Shown here: one piece after another, positions 7,700-16,417 of the stretch | How positions within the stretch are numbered: the stretch's first letter is position 1 | Layout: every line of letters begins with the position of its first letter | Source of the DNA: Muribaculaceae bacterium | Lineage (GTDB): Bacteria > Bacteroidota > Bacteroidia > Bacteroidales > Muribaculaceae | Direction of reading: 5' to 3' | NCBI GenBank assembly: GCA_017626045.1 | Contig: JAGAJP010000040.1 | Span: forward strand, 1-64,000 | DNA length: 64,000 bases | Notes under the pieces: model-generated | Databases searched by the model: none | Told to the model about the DNA's origin: nothing | What the model saw: only the letters and a program-made list of their open reading frames with translations | Position numbers and translations under genes: made by a program

Positions 7700-8279
7700 T
7701 TGACCTAAAATATATCTCAGGATTAAATATATCTCAGGATTCTTCTCCGGTCCACTCAGGGAGAATCCGTTATTTGCCAAGCACATAGTAAAGGAATACA
7801 TCCAATTGATGGTACTTGACTACCTTTCATCAACAAATTATATAAAAAAACTGGCTTTCATCGGAGGCACTAATATTCGATTGGTCAAAGGTATCGACAG
7901 ATTCAGTGAAAATCTTGACTTTGACTTACGCGATATGTCGGAAGAGGAATTTATCAATATGACAAATGATGTCATTCTTTTTCTTCAGCGAAGCGGACTA
8001 AATGCCGAAGCAAGAGACAAAAGCAATGCCAACCTTACGGCATTCAGACGCAATATATATTTTCCCCAACTTCTGTTCGATCTACAATTGACCGGGCATA
8101 AAGAAGAACGGTTTCTATTAAAAATAGAAGCCCAGGATCAAGGTGTTCCATACGAACCCATAACAGTAAACGTAGACGGATGCGGATTCTTCTTCCCATT
8201 GCCAACCCCTCCTGACAGTATACTTCTTTCAATGAAATTGGCGGCATTGCTTTCAAGAGCCAAAGGGAGGGATCGATAA
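7696..8279 (+). pseudogene. abiEii: AbiEii-like nucleotidyltransferase toxin, frameshifted and truncated
   Basis: The start ATG overlaps the antitoxin stop. The first nine codons (MIDLKYISG) are followed by an exact 17-bp tandem duplication (7708-7724 and 7725-7741), which shifts the frame and leads to a stop at about 7786. Removing one copy restores one continuous frame (GFFSGPLRENPLFAKHIVK then LMVLDYLSS) into the nucleotidyltransferase core FIGGTNIRLVKGIDRFSENLDFD, which holds the GG-T and DxD active-site residues. The 3' end also stops early (SRAKGRDR) where relatives continue with RDFYD, so about 70-100 C-terminal residues are missing. An internal start at 7806 could give a 157-residue fragment containing the active-site motifs. 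Confidence 0.85.
7708..7741 (+). repeat. 17-bp perfect tandem duplication in abiEii
   Basis: AAATATATCTCAGGATT occurs twice in direct succession. Because 17 is not a multiple of three, it inactivates the toxin frame. Such duplications can revert by slippage. Confidence 0.95.
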
Positions 8280-8356
8280 CGATATTGATTAAACTTCAGT
8301 ATAAAATTATCTCGTTTCTCAGACGTTCATACCCTAAATATAACTTGATATTCAAT

Positions 8357-8387
8357 AAAAAAAGCAGCCCGAAGGCTGCTTTTTTTA
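8357..8387. terminator. Bidirectional terminator between abiEii and fic
   Basis: AGCAGCC (8363-8369), CGAA loop, GGCTGCT (8374-8380), with A and T runs on the two sides. The genes on either side converge on it, and it overlaps the end of the Fic gene. Confidence 0.85.
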
Positions 8388-9491
8388 TTTCGTCTGGTCG
8401 GGAATCGGGGGGATGTCAATTCTCTTCACTTTCCAGTAGCCTGATTTATTACTTCCTATGCGTTCGATTATGCCAAGATTGCGAAGAGTTGCGATATGAT
8501 TGCGTACCATACGACCACTCAACCCTAACGCCTTGCCAATTTTGTCGGCACTTGTTCCCGGAGTATTGTTAATAAGAGAGGCGATGTTCCATACCACTTC
8601 TGCAACCTGTGGATATTTTGAACGAATGTTATTAGGAAATATATTAGGAATGTTATTAGGAAATATATTAGGAATGTTATTAGGAAATATACCGGACACT
8701 TTAATAGGAACACATTCAACCTTTTCTCTTATTGTCTCAGTTTCACCTCTTGAAAGTGTTGCCAGAATTATTTCAAGCATAAACTCAACGAATGGTGTTG
8801 ATTCACCTGCAACCGTAGATGAAGCGATAGCATCGTAATAGGCTTGCTGATTCGAAAACACCATATTCTCTACAGGAAGATGTGCAAATAAGGAATTAAG
8901 TTTAGAAAGTATAAGAGATTGCCATAAGCGGCCGGTTCTACCATTCCCATCTATAAAGGGATGGATAAATTCAAATTCATAATGAAAAACGCATGACCGA
9001 ATCAGAAGATGGTCATCAGCATTTTTCAGCCAATCAAATAAATCGGACATTAAAGCCGGAACTCGATCCGCAGGTGGAGCCAAATGTACACATCCAGTTT
9101 CGCCAAACACTCCGACACCACCACATCTCCAGTGTCCCGGATTGTCTACCAATGATTGCATCATCGTCTTATGAGCCAGAAGCAAGTCCTTTTCGTTGAA
9201 AGGATTTAGATTCGGAAATAGATCGTATGTGGCTATCGCGTTCTTGACCTCCTGTATTTCTCGCAACGGGGCAACCACGTTTTTACCATTGATAATGTCA
9301 TGTACTTGTCCTTCCGTAAGTTCGTTGCCTTCAATAGCAAGTGAACTGTGAATCGTCTTTATTCGATTTGCCTTACGCAAGCGCAATTCCGTGTCATTTT
9401 CCAACAATATAGAGTAGCGCTCAATCTTGGCTGATATTTCCGCCACAAGATTGAGAATCCGTGAAGTAATTTTAAACGGAGGAGTATACAT
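8385..9491 (-). CDS. Fic-domain protein (AMPylator) with C-terminal winged helix
   Basis: 368 residues. The Fic N-terminal part carries an inhibitory motif SLAIEG (Ser50-Glu54) of the S/TxxxE(G/N) type, so it is a class II Fic that self-inhibits. The active-site loop is complete: HPFIDGNGRTGR from His177. After the Fic core lies a linker made of an 8-residue repeat (NIFPNNIP, nearly three copies, about residues 267-290), followed by a winged-helix region (SADKIGKALGLSGRMVRNHIATL). It probably transfers AMP from ATP to a protein; the target is unknown. It has its own promoter and is a single-gene unit. Confidence 0.9.
   Translation of the reverse strand: MYTPPFKITSRILNLVAEISAKIERYSILLENDTELRLRKANRIKTIHSSLAIEGNELTEGQVHDIINGKNVVAPLREIQEVKNAIATYDLFPNLNPFNEKDLLLAHKTMMQSLVDNPGHWRCGGVGVFGETGCVHLAPPADRVPALMSDLFDWLKNADDHLLIRSCVFHYEFEFIHPFIDGNGRTGRLWQSLILSKLNSLFAHLPVENMVFSNQQAYYDAIASSTVAGESTPFVEFMLEIILATLSRGETETIREKVECVPIKVSGIFPNNIPNIFPNNIPNIFPNNIRSKYPQVAEVVWNIASLINNTPGTSADKIGKALGLSGRMVRNHIATLRNLGIIERIGSNKSGYWKVKRIDIPPIPDQTK
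8624..8691 (-). repeat. 24-bp in-frame tandem repeat in the Fic gene
   Basis: A 24-bp unit runs for 2.8 copies without mismatch (8624-8647, 8648-8671, 8672-8691). Each copy encodes eight residues, so gain or loss of units keeps the frame and changes the length of the linker between the Fic core and the winged helix. Confidence 0.95.
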
Positions 9492-9525
9492 TATTTTTCT
9501 TTTCTAAAATGCGATACTTACATTG

Positions 9526-9556
9526 CAAATTTAGTAAAATTTCGCGATAACACAAA
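9526..9556 (-). promoter_or_regulatory. Promoter of the Fic gene
   Basis: Minus strand TTTG (9556-9553), 19 bp, TAAATTTG (9533-9526) matches the Bacteroidales consensus. The start codon is 34 bp downstream of the -7 box. Confidence 0.8.
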
Positions 9557-9636
9557 ACCATATACATAAGAAGTATGCCTCGCAAGCAAGTTTATCGTAA
9601 AGCATGCATCTTGCCATTCGTGTGTGTGTGGAGGGG

Positions 9637-9671
9637 GGACGCCGATGAATCGGCTGAACGGTGACAAAGGG
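9637..9671 (+). repeat. Dispersed intergenic repeat, copy A
   Basis: These 35 bases match 32 of 35 at 21660-21694. The core GCCGATGAATCGGC is a short inverted repeat in this copy. Both copies are followed by G-rich DNA and lie in gaps between operons. Confidence 0.8.
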
Positions 9672-9717
9672 GGATTGGGGTGAGAGGATGTGGGAAGGGC
9701 GGAGAGGAGGATATGGG

Positions 9718-9744
9718 AAGGGCGGCGGGGATGCCGCCGCCCTT
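9718..9744 (-). terminator. Terminator after the LPP20-like gene
   Basis: AAGGGCGGC (9718-9726) and GCCGCCCTT (9736-9744) form a GC-rich stem 7 bp past the stop codon of the last gene of the envelope operon. There is only a weak T-run, so termination strength is uncertain. Confidence 0.55.
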
Positions 9745-9750
9745 TGGGGA

Positions 9751-11685
9751 TTAGCCGAAGTAGCCGTTGGAGAAGATGCCGCTGTAGGGAGAGTCCTTGG
9801 GGAGGTTGGGGGTCAGGTCGGGCTTGCGCTCGGGCTGCCAGGTGCGGACCTTGATGATGGGCTCGTCGGGGTTAAGGAAGTCCACCATCAGATAGAGGTA
9901 GCCGACATCGCCGTAGGAGGAAGAGAAATACTCCTGGCGCAGCTGGATGCCGTAGGTATCCTCGCCTACATCCACCGCACCAACCTCGGTGTTGGCAAAG
10001 CGGATGTTGACAAACTGGTTGGAGGCGAAACACCTCTTGAGCTGGGCGAGATATTCCGCCTTCGACTTCCTTGCATAAGTCACATGCTCCTTGTTTTCGA
10101 TGATCTCAGCGTCGCCGACGCGCCGTTTCTCTGCCTTCTTCACCACATGGCCCACGATGATGACGGCATCGTCGTCAAACATTGTCTCGATGAAGTCGAG
10201 ACGCTTGAGGGCGAAGGCGGTGCGATAGTTTTCAAGGAATGTCACCACCACCATCTTCATATAGTCTGACCACGCCTCGCCCTGCATCGAGAAGATATCC
10301 TTGCGCGCCACGCTGCCGAGTCCGAAGGCGAGACTCTCGATGAGTCCGTCGGAGTTGAACGTGAAGGTGACGTCTTCGGTAAACTTACGTTTGCCGCCCT
10401 CGAAACTGAACTGCATGGGAATAGAGCGGCACACCGTGCGGTCTTTCATGGGATAGAAGCCGTAGGTGTCGCGCGTAGCCTTTCCGAGAATCCTCGCGTT
10501 GCCATAATGGATGAGGCTTTCAAACATGCTGTAGCCCTCGTCGGTGAAGAGTTCCTTGATGCCGTCGTATTTTTTATTGACAATCGCATACACGATTTTC
10601 TCCATAGCGCCGACACAAGGCGCGCTCTCCTCTTTCGATGTCACGGATATGCCCTCGTCGGCACCTGCCGACACTGCCTCCTTGAAAGCCTTTGTCTCCT
10701 GCTTGTCGCTCTTGAGCGCCTTGGCGCTCTTGGCGAGAGTGACGTGCGCGTTAGGCACGAGTCCGGCGCCGTTGAAACTGTCGAGGAGCGGCTCGAACTC
10801 CGGCACGAGATGGTTCTCGTCGGGGAAACGATACTCTATGTCGAGGGCGAGAGGGTCGAGCGGTGTCGCGGGACCAACCTCAATTTCCGACATACCGTCG
10901 CGCGCTGTCAACACGGGCGACTGCCCCTGAGGTCCGCGCCAGTAGCTGAAGCCGATGCTCGTTACCGGCTCGTCTTTGTAGTGCGCCATTATCGACACGG
11001 TGCGGCCGCCGGCATCATCGGGTTTCGAGACCTCCGCGATGCCGAACCTCACGCCGGCGCAGATGTCGCGCATCTGCTCCGGAATCCATGCCGAGAGCAG
11101 GCGGGGCGTTCCGTCGATGTCCACAGTCAGCGAGCGGGCATCAGGAAGGCTTCCGAGGATGGCGTATGCATGATAGAGATAACGCAGCGCGAGGTCGATC
11201 TTACCCCCCTCCTCGGCGCGGATACCCTCGCGCACAAGGTTTGCCACGTTGTCGCGACGGCGCTCAAACATCTTCTCCACCTGCGACCGCTTGAGATATG
11301 TCATCACGCGGAAATCGGGAGCCTTGTCGGAAAGCCATACGCTCTCCACACCCTCAAGGTTTGCGGGAGCCGAATAACTTTTAATCACCATCGACATACG
11401 GTTATTGGAGTCGATAGAACCGTCGCCATGCATAGTCTCGTCTGCAGTGTAGGAAGAAGACGAGGCGATATTGACTGAAATCTTACCGATCATGTCGGCG
11501 AGAGCCGACTGCATCGCTTCCTGGCGGTCGTTTCCTACACCGTTGCCATAGATATAGCTGTCGTCTGCCATGATGGCGTCGGCTGTCTGCTGCGCCTTGG
11601 AAGCCCGGTTGTCGGCAGATGCCACTCCCGTCCAGACAGACGGGAGGGCAAGCGCCAATATCAAGGTCATTACAAATCTTTTCAT
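9751..11685 (-). CDS. Exported LPP20/FlgT-like protein, multidomain
   Basis: 644 residues with a signal peptide (FVMTLILALALPSVWTGVASA). Residues about 45-140 match the LPP20 pattern (YIYGNGVGNDRQEAMQSALADMIGKI followed by a YLKRSQVEKMFERRR helix). The middle region looks like beta-rich repeats and the last 200 residues like an NTF2-like fold (NYRTAFALKRLDFIETMFDDDAVII, and EYLAQLKRCFASNQFVNI). The family's role is unclear; similar proteins occur in envelope operons of Bacteroidales. It is the last gene of the four-gene minus-strand operon, 26 bp after the BspA-like gene. Domain calls are by eye. Confidence 0.65.
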   Translation of the reverse strand: MKRFVMTLILALALPSVWTGVASADNRASKAQQTADAIMADDSYIYGNGVGNDRQEAMQSALADMIGKISVNIASSSSYTADETMHGDGSIDSNNRMSMVIKSYSAPANLEGVESVWLSDKAPDFRVMTYLKRSQVEKMFERRRDNVANLVREGIRAEEGGKIDLALRYLYHAYAILGSLPDARSLTVDIDGTPRLLSAWIPEQMRDICAGVRFGIAEVSKPDDAGGRTVSIMAHYKDEPVTSIGFSYWRGPQGQSPVLTARDGMSEIEVGPATPLDPLALDIEYRFPDENHLVPEFEPLLDSFNGAGLVPNAHVTLAKSAKALKSDKQETKAFKEAVSAGADEGISVTSKEESAPCVGAMEKIVYAIVNKKYDGIKELFTDEGYSMFESLIHYGNARILGKATRDTYGFYPMKDRTVCRSIPMQFSFEGGKRKFTEDVTFTFNSDGLIESLAFGLGSVARKDIFSMQGEAWSDYMKMVVVTFLENYRTAFALKRLDFIETMFDDDAVIIVGHVVKKAEKRRVGDAEIIENKEHVTYARKSKAEYLAQLKRCFASNQFVNIRFANTEVGAVDVGEDTYGIQLRQEYFSSSYGDVGYLYLMVDFLNPDEPIIKVRTWQPERKPDLTPNLPKDSPYSGIFSNGYFG

Positions 11686-11711
11686 AAAAATCTATAAATC
11701 ATTCATTATCA

Positions 11712-14700
11712 CTATCTCACAATTATCTTACGTCCTGCCACAATGTAGATGCCTCTCGTGAGGTCATCCACAACGCGGATCTCGCCGCCCTTGAGGTCGA
11801 CTGTCCTGAGCAGCATGCCCTCGGGAGTGTGGATCGTAACCCTACGGTCGTCAACGCTCCTGAGTGTGATGCTCGACACGCCGCCCCTAACATCGAGGCT
11901 TCCGACTACGGGGAGCGGACGAACCATCGACTGGCCGCCGCCGATCCTCAATGCCCGAGAGGAGTCGAGACGCGTCACATACGCCTCCAAAGGACGCGGA
12001 GTCACATCTGCATGGAAGGCGGAGCCGGGAAGCAGTTCCTCGCCGTCGTCGGCGTAGAGACCGCTGATGCCGGCGTTAAGGCCCATCGCCTGCGAAGCCT
12101 CCTCGTCGGTGAGCGGAAGCCACAGGGGACAGAACTCGCGGCCGCTCTGCCATCCCACTGCGTATGGCTCTGTCACTACCGGAGTGATGGTGATGGAATC
12201 ATTGCCAAGGAACGTGACGGGGCCGTCGATGCGGTAACGCTCGTCGTATGCCGCATTGTTGGGCATGGACAGCACGTAGGGGACTCCGGCAAGGATGGCG
12301 TCGGTGTCGCGCCACAGTCCGTCGGGATTAGCCTCGCAGAGCCAGAAGGGATACTGTCTGTCGATGTCGGAGAGGGAGGCAAACGGTGTGAGCGTCCTGC
12401 CGTCGTCGGTCACTATCGTCTTCACGTCAAACGGCAGCACGAGGCTCTCCCATCCGGAGCATCCGTCGATCGGGGTGGTCTGCGTGAACTCCTTCGTCAT
12501 ACGGCTGCGGATTGCGGTGAACGCGCGAAGCGGGGTGAAAGGATAGCCCGGGGTCAGCACGAAATCGGTGCAGACGCCATCGGGACCAACCACGTTTCTG
12601 TCGACGCTCGCCGGCACAGTCCCGTATGCAGCCGTATATATCATGAGGTTAGGATTGCCGATCTCGGAAATGAACGTTTCGGGTATCTCTGTGGAGCCTT
12701 TCCATAAGATGGAGGTAAGTCGCTCACAGCCGGCGAAGGCTTCTGAGCCGAAGTCTTCCACTGTTCCGGGAATGATGACAGACAGAAGGTTCGGGCATGA
12801 ATTGAAACTGCGAGTGCCTATGCCGACAACCCAGTAGTCGTAGCCATTGTAGGGAACGACATCCGGAAGCACGAGTTTTCCCTCCGCGATATTTCCGGGG
12901 AAGTCTGCCGACGCGTCCTTGGTCCGACAGGTCCTGGCATCAGAATCCAACACTGTATAGACAATGCCGTCATACTCAAAGTCCTCGCCACTGACAGTCA
13001 AGCCGACACTTCCGTCCTTCGCCGCTATCTTACCGAACTTATTCCACGGAACAGTTGCCTGAATATCGGCAAGAGTCGCGCTGGGGGTGTTGAGGGTTGC
13101 AGTCTCATATGTATTGGCATCAAATACATTATCAGAAGCAGGAATTGGGTTTTCTGCATTATAATCAATTTGTTTCAAATTTGAGCAATCACCAAACGCT
13201 CTTTGGCCGATATGGTTAAGAGACTGCGGCAAGCTAATTTCTGACAAACTACTACATCCTTCAAAAACGCCATCTCCAATAAATACCAGATTATCCGGCA
13301 ACTCAATTGATTTCAAACTTATGCAATTCATGAAGGTCAAACCTTCTATTGAAGTTATTGACTTCGGAATATTAACAGTTTCAAGTCTTGAACAGTTCTG
13401 AAATGCACTAAATCCAATTGCTGTGACAGATTCGGGGATAATGGCACTATTCAAAGCATAACAATTATTAAAGACAACCGCACCAATAGTTGTCACTCCT
13501 TCTGGAATGACAATAAACTGCAATGCGTTGCATTCACTAAATGCGAAGTCTCCAATTGAAGTCAGTCCTTGGGGAAGATTTATTGAAGTCAGGCTTGAAC
13601 AATTTTGGAAAACAGCACCCTCTATAGAAGTCAACCCCGAAGGAAGAATGACAGACGACATTTTTGAGCAATCGGAAAAAGCGCCTTCCCCAATTTCAAT
13701 GACTGATTCGGGGATAACTATAGATGTCAAACCGGTGCATCCTTCAAAAGCGGAATTCTGTATAGAAGAAAGATAAGCCGGGAGATCAATCGTGGTCAAG
13801 CCAGAACATCCTTTAAATGCCTCAACGCCTATAACCTTAAGAGATGAAGGGAAGATAATCTCAGTCAAACCTGTACATCCTTCAAATGCACCCCATCCAA
13901 TAGTAGTGAGACTTTCAGGAAATGCGACCGAAGTAAGGCCGGAAGATTGATAGAAGCCATTATCTCCTATCTCAACGACCGTATAATCAGATGTTCCGCC
14001 AGAAACTACCGAAGGAATAACCAAATCGCCTTCACAAGTATTACCTGCCACAATCAACCCTTCCTCATTTACGCCTGCCCCCTTCGTCTTACATGTCTTG
14101 GCATCCGCGTCAAGGACGGTATACCAGATGCCTTCGTATTGGAAGTCATCGCCTGCCACCAGACTCGGTTTCATCGTGCCGTCCTTAGCCACGATATGCT
14201 TGAACTTGTTCCAGGGCACAGTGGCCTGCACATCGGCAAGCGCGGCGTTTGGCATGCTGAGGGTGGCTTTCAAGTAGGTATCGTCGTCGAATATTCTTTC
14301 AGGAGCACTGACGGGGGACACCCCCCTGTAGTTTACTGATGTTAGATTGTAGCAATATGTAAAGGCTGATTCCCATATAGATTCGATGGTGCCCGGAATG
14401 GTTACAGTGGTCAGACCGGTACACATATTGAATGCGCCTGTTATAATTGATTTTATGCCCTCAGGAATATTGATATTTGTCAGGCTTGAGCAACCACTGA
14501 AAGTATACTCATTCACAATTGAAATATTACTCGGAAGTATGATTGATGTAAGACTGGAACAGGTTTGGAAAGCTATAGCGCCAATCGATTCAACTCCATC
14601 GGGAATGTTTATTGTTTTAAGCCCAAGACAAAAATCAAATGCTCCCATTCCAATAGATGTCACAGTTTCGGGAATATTGACGGATATCAACTCTTCACAA

Positions 14701-16397
14701 TCATGAAAACTCAGAGTTCCTATCTCAGTAACAGAATATGTATCTGTATCACATGATACAACTGCGGGTATCACAATATCTCCCGAACAAACATTCCCGG
14801 AGATGTAATCTCCGGTGCCATCTCCATTTGAAATATATTTTCCTTCCTTCGTCCTGCATGTCTTATTCTCCGCGTCTATAACGGTATACCAGATACCTTC
14901 GTACTGGAAATCATCGCCGGCGGCAAGAGGCGGAGTTACGGAGCCGTCTTTAGCAACGATATGTAAGAACTTATTCCAAGGCTCGGCAGCCTGCACTGAG
15001 GCGAGAGTCGCATTGGGCATTTTGAGGGTAGCTTCTGAATATGTTTCTTCTACAAAAATGTCTGAAGTCGTCAGTGGTGTCACTGCGTCATATTCTATTG
15101 ACTTCAACAATACACATCCTCTGAATACGAGTTCTCCAATTTCTGTAAGCGAGCCCGGCAAAATGACATCCCGCAAGTGGTTACATCCGTCGAATGCCCA
15201 GTTTCCGATAGAAGTGACACCTTCGGGCAGTTTGATACTCTCAAGGCTTCTGCACTCGCCAAAAGCAGTATACTCAATCGTGGTCAAAGACTGCGACAAT
15301 GTGACACTTGTCAGACCGGTACACATGTCAAAAGCACCGAAAGATATTTTTTTAACGGAATTTGGAATAGTTACAGAGGTAAGTTCCTGAGAATAAAAGA
15401 ATCCATGAGATCCAATTTCAACCACAGTATATTCATTGGCACCGTCGGAAACTTTTTCCGGAATAACCAAATCGCCAACGACTGTATTTCCACCTCCATA
15501 ATTGACAGCCTCATCGCTGCCTTCCTTTGTCTTGCAAGTCTTGGCGTCGGGGTCGATGACGGTATACCAGATGCCTTCGTACTGAAAGTGCTCGCCGGCG
15601 GCAAGAGGAGGAGTAACGGAGCCGTCTTTGGCTTCAATATGCTTGAATTTATTCCAATACGGTGTGGCTTGAATATCGGCAATGGATGCGTTGGGAGCAT
15701 AAAGAATTGCCGACTCATAAGCATTTTCATGAAAATTGTTTTCAATCATTTCATATGGGACACTTGCCGCATATGTAATCGAAGTTACTTCATTACTATG
15801 AGTGAATGTCCAATTTGCCAAAGAGGCCAGAGAGGCGGGAATATATATATTTTTAATTCCCATACAGGATCCAAACGCGGATGAACCAAGGGAGGTAAGA
15901 GATTCCGGCAGGATTGCGGAGGTTATAGCCTCACACTGGTTAAACGCTCCGTATTCTATTGTTGTCAAGGATGGAGGGAACTCTACAGTCGTTAACCCTT
16001 TACATTGACCGAACGCAGATTCTCCAATTGAAATAAGATTGGGAGAAAGAGACAGAGACGTAATCCCCGAACATCCTATAAACGCACTGTTTTCAATTGT
16101 CGTCAACGTCTCAGGAAGAGTAACAGATGTGATTCCTTTACAATAATAGAAACTACTGTATCCAATACCCACAACCGAATACTCTTCCGATCCGTCATTC
16201 ACTTTAGAAGGAATTATAAGATCTCCTTCAAAGGTATTTCCAGCAGATGCAAATTCACCTTCCTTTGTCTTGCAAGTCTTGGCATCGGGGTCGATGACGG
16301 TATACCATATGCCTTCGTACTGGAAGTCCTGGGCGAGCGCCGGCAGTGCGAAAAGCACTGCCAGCACCGCTGTCAGATTCTGTTTTATATAACGCAT
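11712..16397 (-). CDS. Giant BspA-like leucine-rich repeat surface protein
   Basis: About 1561 residues with a signal peptide (LTAVLAVLFALPALA). It consists of five modules, each opening with a FQYEGIWYTVID-type strand pair (module starts near 16330, 15595, 14917, 14150 and 12985) and continuing with LRR_5 repeats of the form AFxxCxxLTSVxIPxSVTxIG. The fourth module is the longest. The C-terminal 80 residues (VTIHTPEG, GIYIVAGRKIIVR) resemble a type IX secretion sorting domain, so surface export is likely. Such proteins often bind host or bacterial surfaces. Start could also be the ATG at 16403. It is third in the operon. Confidence 0.88.
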   Translation of the reverse strand: MRYIKQNLTAVLAVLFALPALAQDFQYEGIWYTVIDPDAKTCKTKEGEFASAGNTFEGDLIIPSKVNDGSEEYSVVGIGYSSFYYCKGITSVTLPETLTTIENSAFIGCSGITSLSLSPNLISIGESAFGQCKGLTTVEFPPSLTTIEYGAFNQCEAITSAILPESLTSLGSSAFGSCMGIKNIYIPASLASLANWTFTHSNEVTSITYAASVPYEMIENNFHENAYESAILYAPNASIADIQATPYWNKFKHIEAKDGSVTPPLAAGEHFQYEGIWYTVIDPDAKTCKTKEGSDEAVNYGGGNTVVGDLVIPEKVSDGANEYTVVEIGSHGFFYSQELTSVTIPNSVKKISFGAFDMCTGLTSVTLSQSLTTIEYTAFGECRSLESIKLPEGVTSIGNWAFDGCNHLRDVILPGSLTEIGELVFRGCVLLKSIEYDAVTPLTTSDIFVEETYSEATLKMPNATLASVQAAEPWNKFLHIVAKDGSVTPPLAAGDDFQYEGIWYTVIDAENKTCRTKEGKYISNGDGTGDYISGNVCSGDIVIPAVVSCDTDTYSVTEIGTLSFHDCEELISVNIPETVTSIGMGAFDFCLGLKTINIPDGVESIGAIAFQTCSSLTSIILPSNISIVNEYTFSGCSSLTNINIPEGIKSIITGAFNMCTGLTTVTIPGTIESIWESAFTYCYNLTSVNYRGVSPVSAPERIFDDDTYLKATLSMPNAALADVQATVPWNKFKHIVAKDGTMKPSLVAGDDFQYEGIWYTVLDADAKTCKTKGAGVNEEGLIVAGNTCEGDLVIPSVVSGGTSDYTVVEIGDNGFYQSSGLTSVAFPESLTTIGWGAFEGCTGLTEIIFPSSLKVIGVEAFKGCSGLTTIDLPAYLSSIQNSAFEGCTGLTSIVIPESVIEIGEGAFSDCSKMSSVILPSGLTSIEGAVFQNCSSLTSINLPQGLTSIGDFAFSECNALQFIVIPEGVTTIGAVVFNNCYALNSAIIPESVTAIGFSAFQNCSRLETVNIPKSITSIEGLTFMNCISLKSIELPDNLVFIGDGVFEGCSSLSEISLPQSLNHIGQRAFGDCSNLKQIDYNAENPIPASDNVFDANTYETATLNTPSATLADIQATVPWNKFGKIAAKDGSVGLTVSGEDFEYDGIVYTVLDSDARTCRTKDASADFPGNIAEGKLVLPDVVPYNGYDYWVVGIGTRSFNSCPNLLSVIIPGTVEDFGSEAFAGCERLTSILWKGSTEIPETFISEIGNPNLMIYTAAYGTVPASVDRNVVGPDGVCTDFVLTPGYPFTPLRAFTAIRSRMTKEFTQTTPIDGCSGWESLVLPFDVKTIVTDDGRTLTPFASLSDIDRQYPFWLCEANPDGLWRDTDAILAGVPYVLSMPNNAAYDERYRIDGPVTFLGNDSITITPVVTEPYAVGWQSGREFCPLWLPLTDEEASQAMGLNAGISGLYADDGEELLPGSAFHADVTPRPLEAYVTRLDSSRALRIGGGQSMVRPLPVVGSLDVRGGVSSITLRSVDDRRVTIHTPEGMLLRTVDLKGGEIRVVDDLTRGIYIVAGRKIIVR

Positions 16398-16417
16398 GAT
16401 CATTTTTTGTCAGAATT

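Noticed and set aside
8285-8572. 95-residue frame after the abiEii fragment as its lost C-terminus
   Set aside because: It runs through the terminator hairpin and the antisense of the Fic gene; no similarity to the expected RDFYD continuation.
10507-11478. 323-residue frame antisense to the LPP20-like gene
   Set aside because: High-GC shadow frame; the sense strand has a signal peptide, domain features and operon context.
11829-12707. 292-residue frame antisense to the BspA-like gene
   Set aside because: The sense frame continues through the C-terminal sorting-like domain; the antisense frame has no start context or motifs.
12900-16380. Regular repeats that could suggest a CRISPR array
   Set aside because: Spacing and sequence follow codons of leucine-rich repeats; no constant short repeats with unique spacers.
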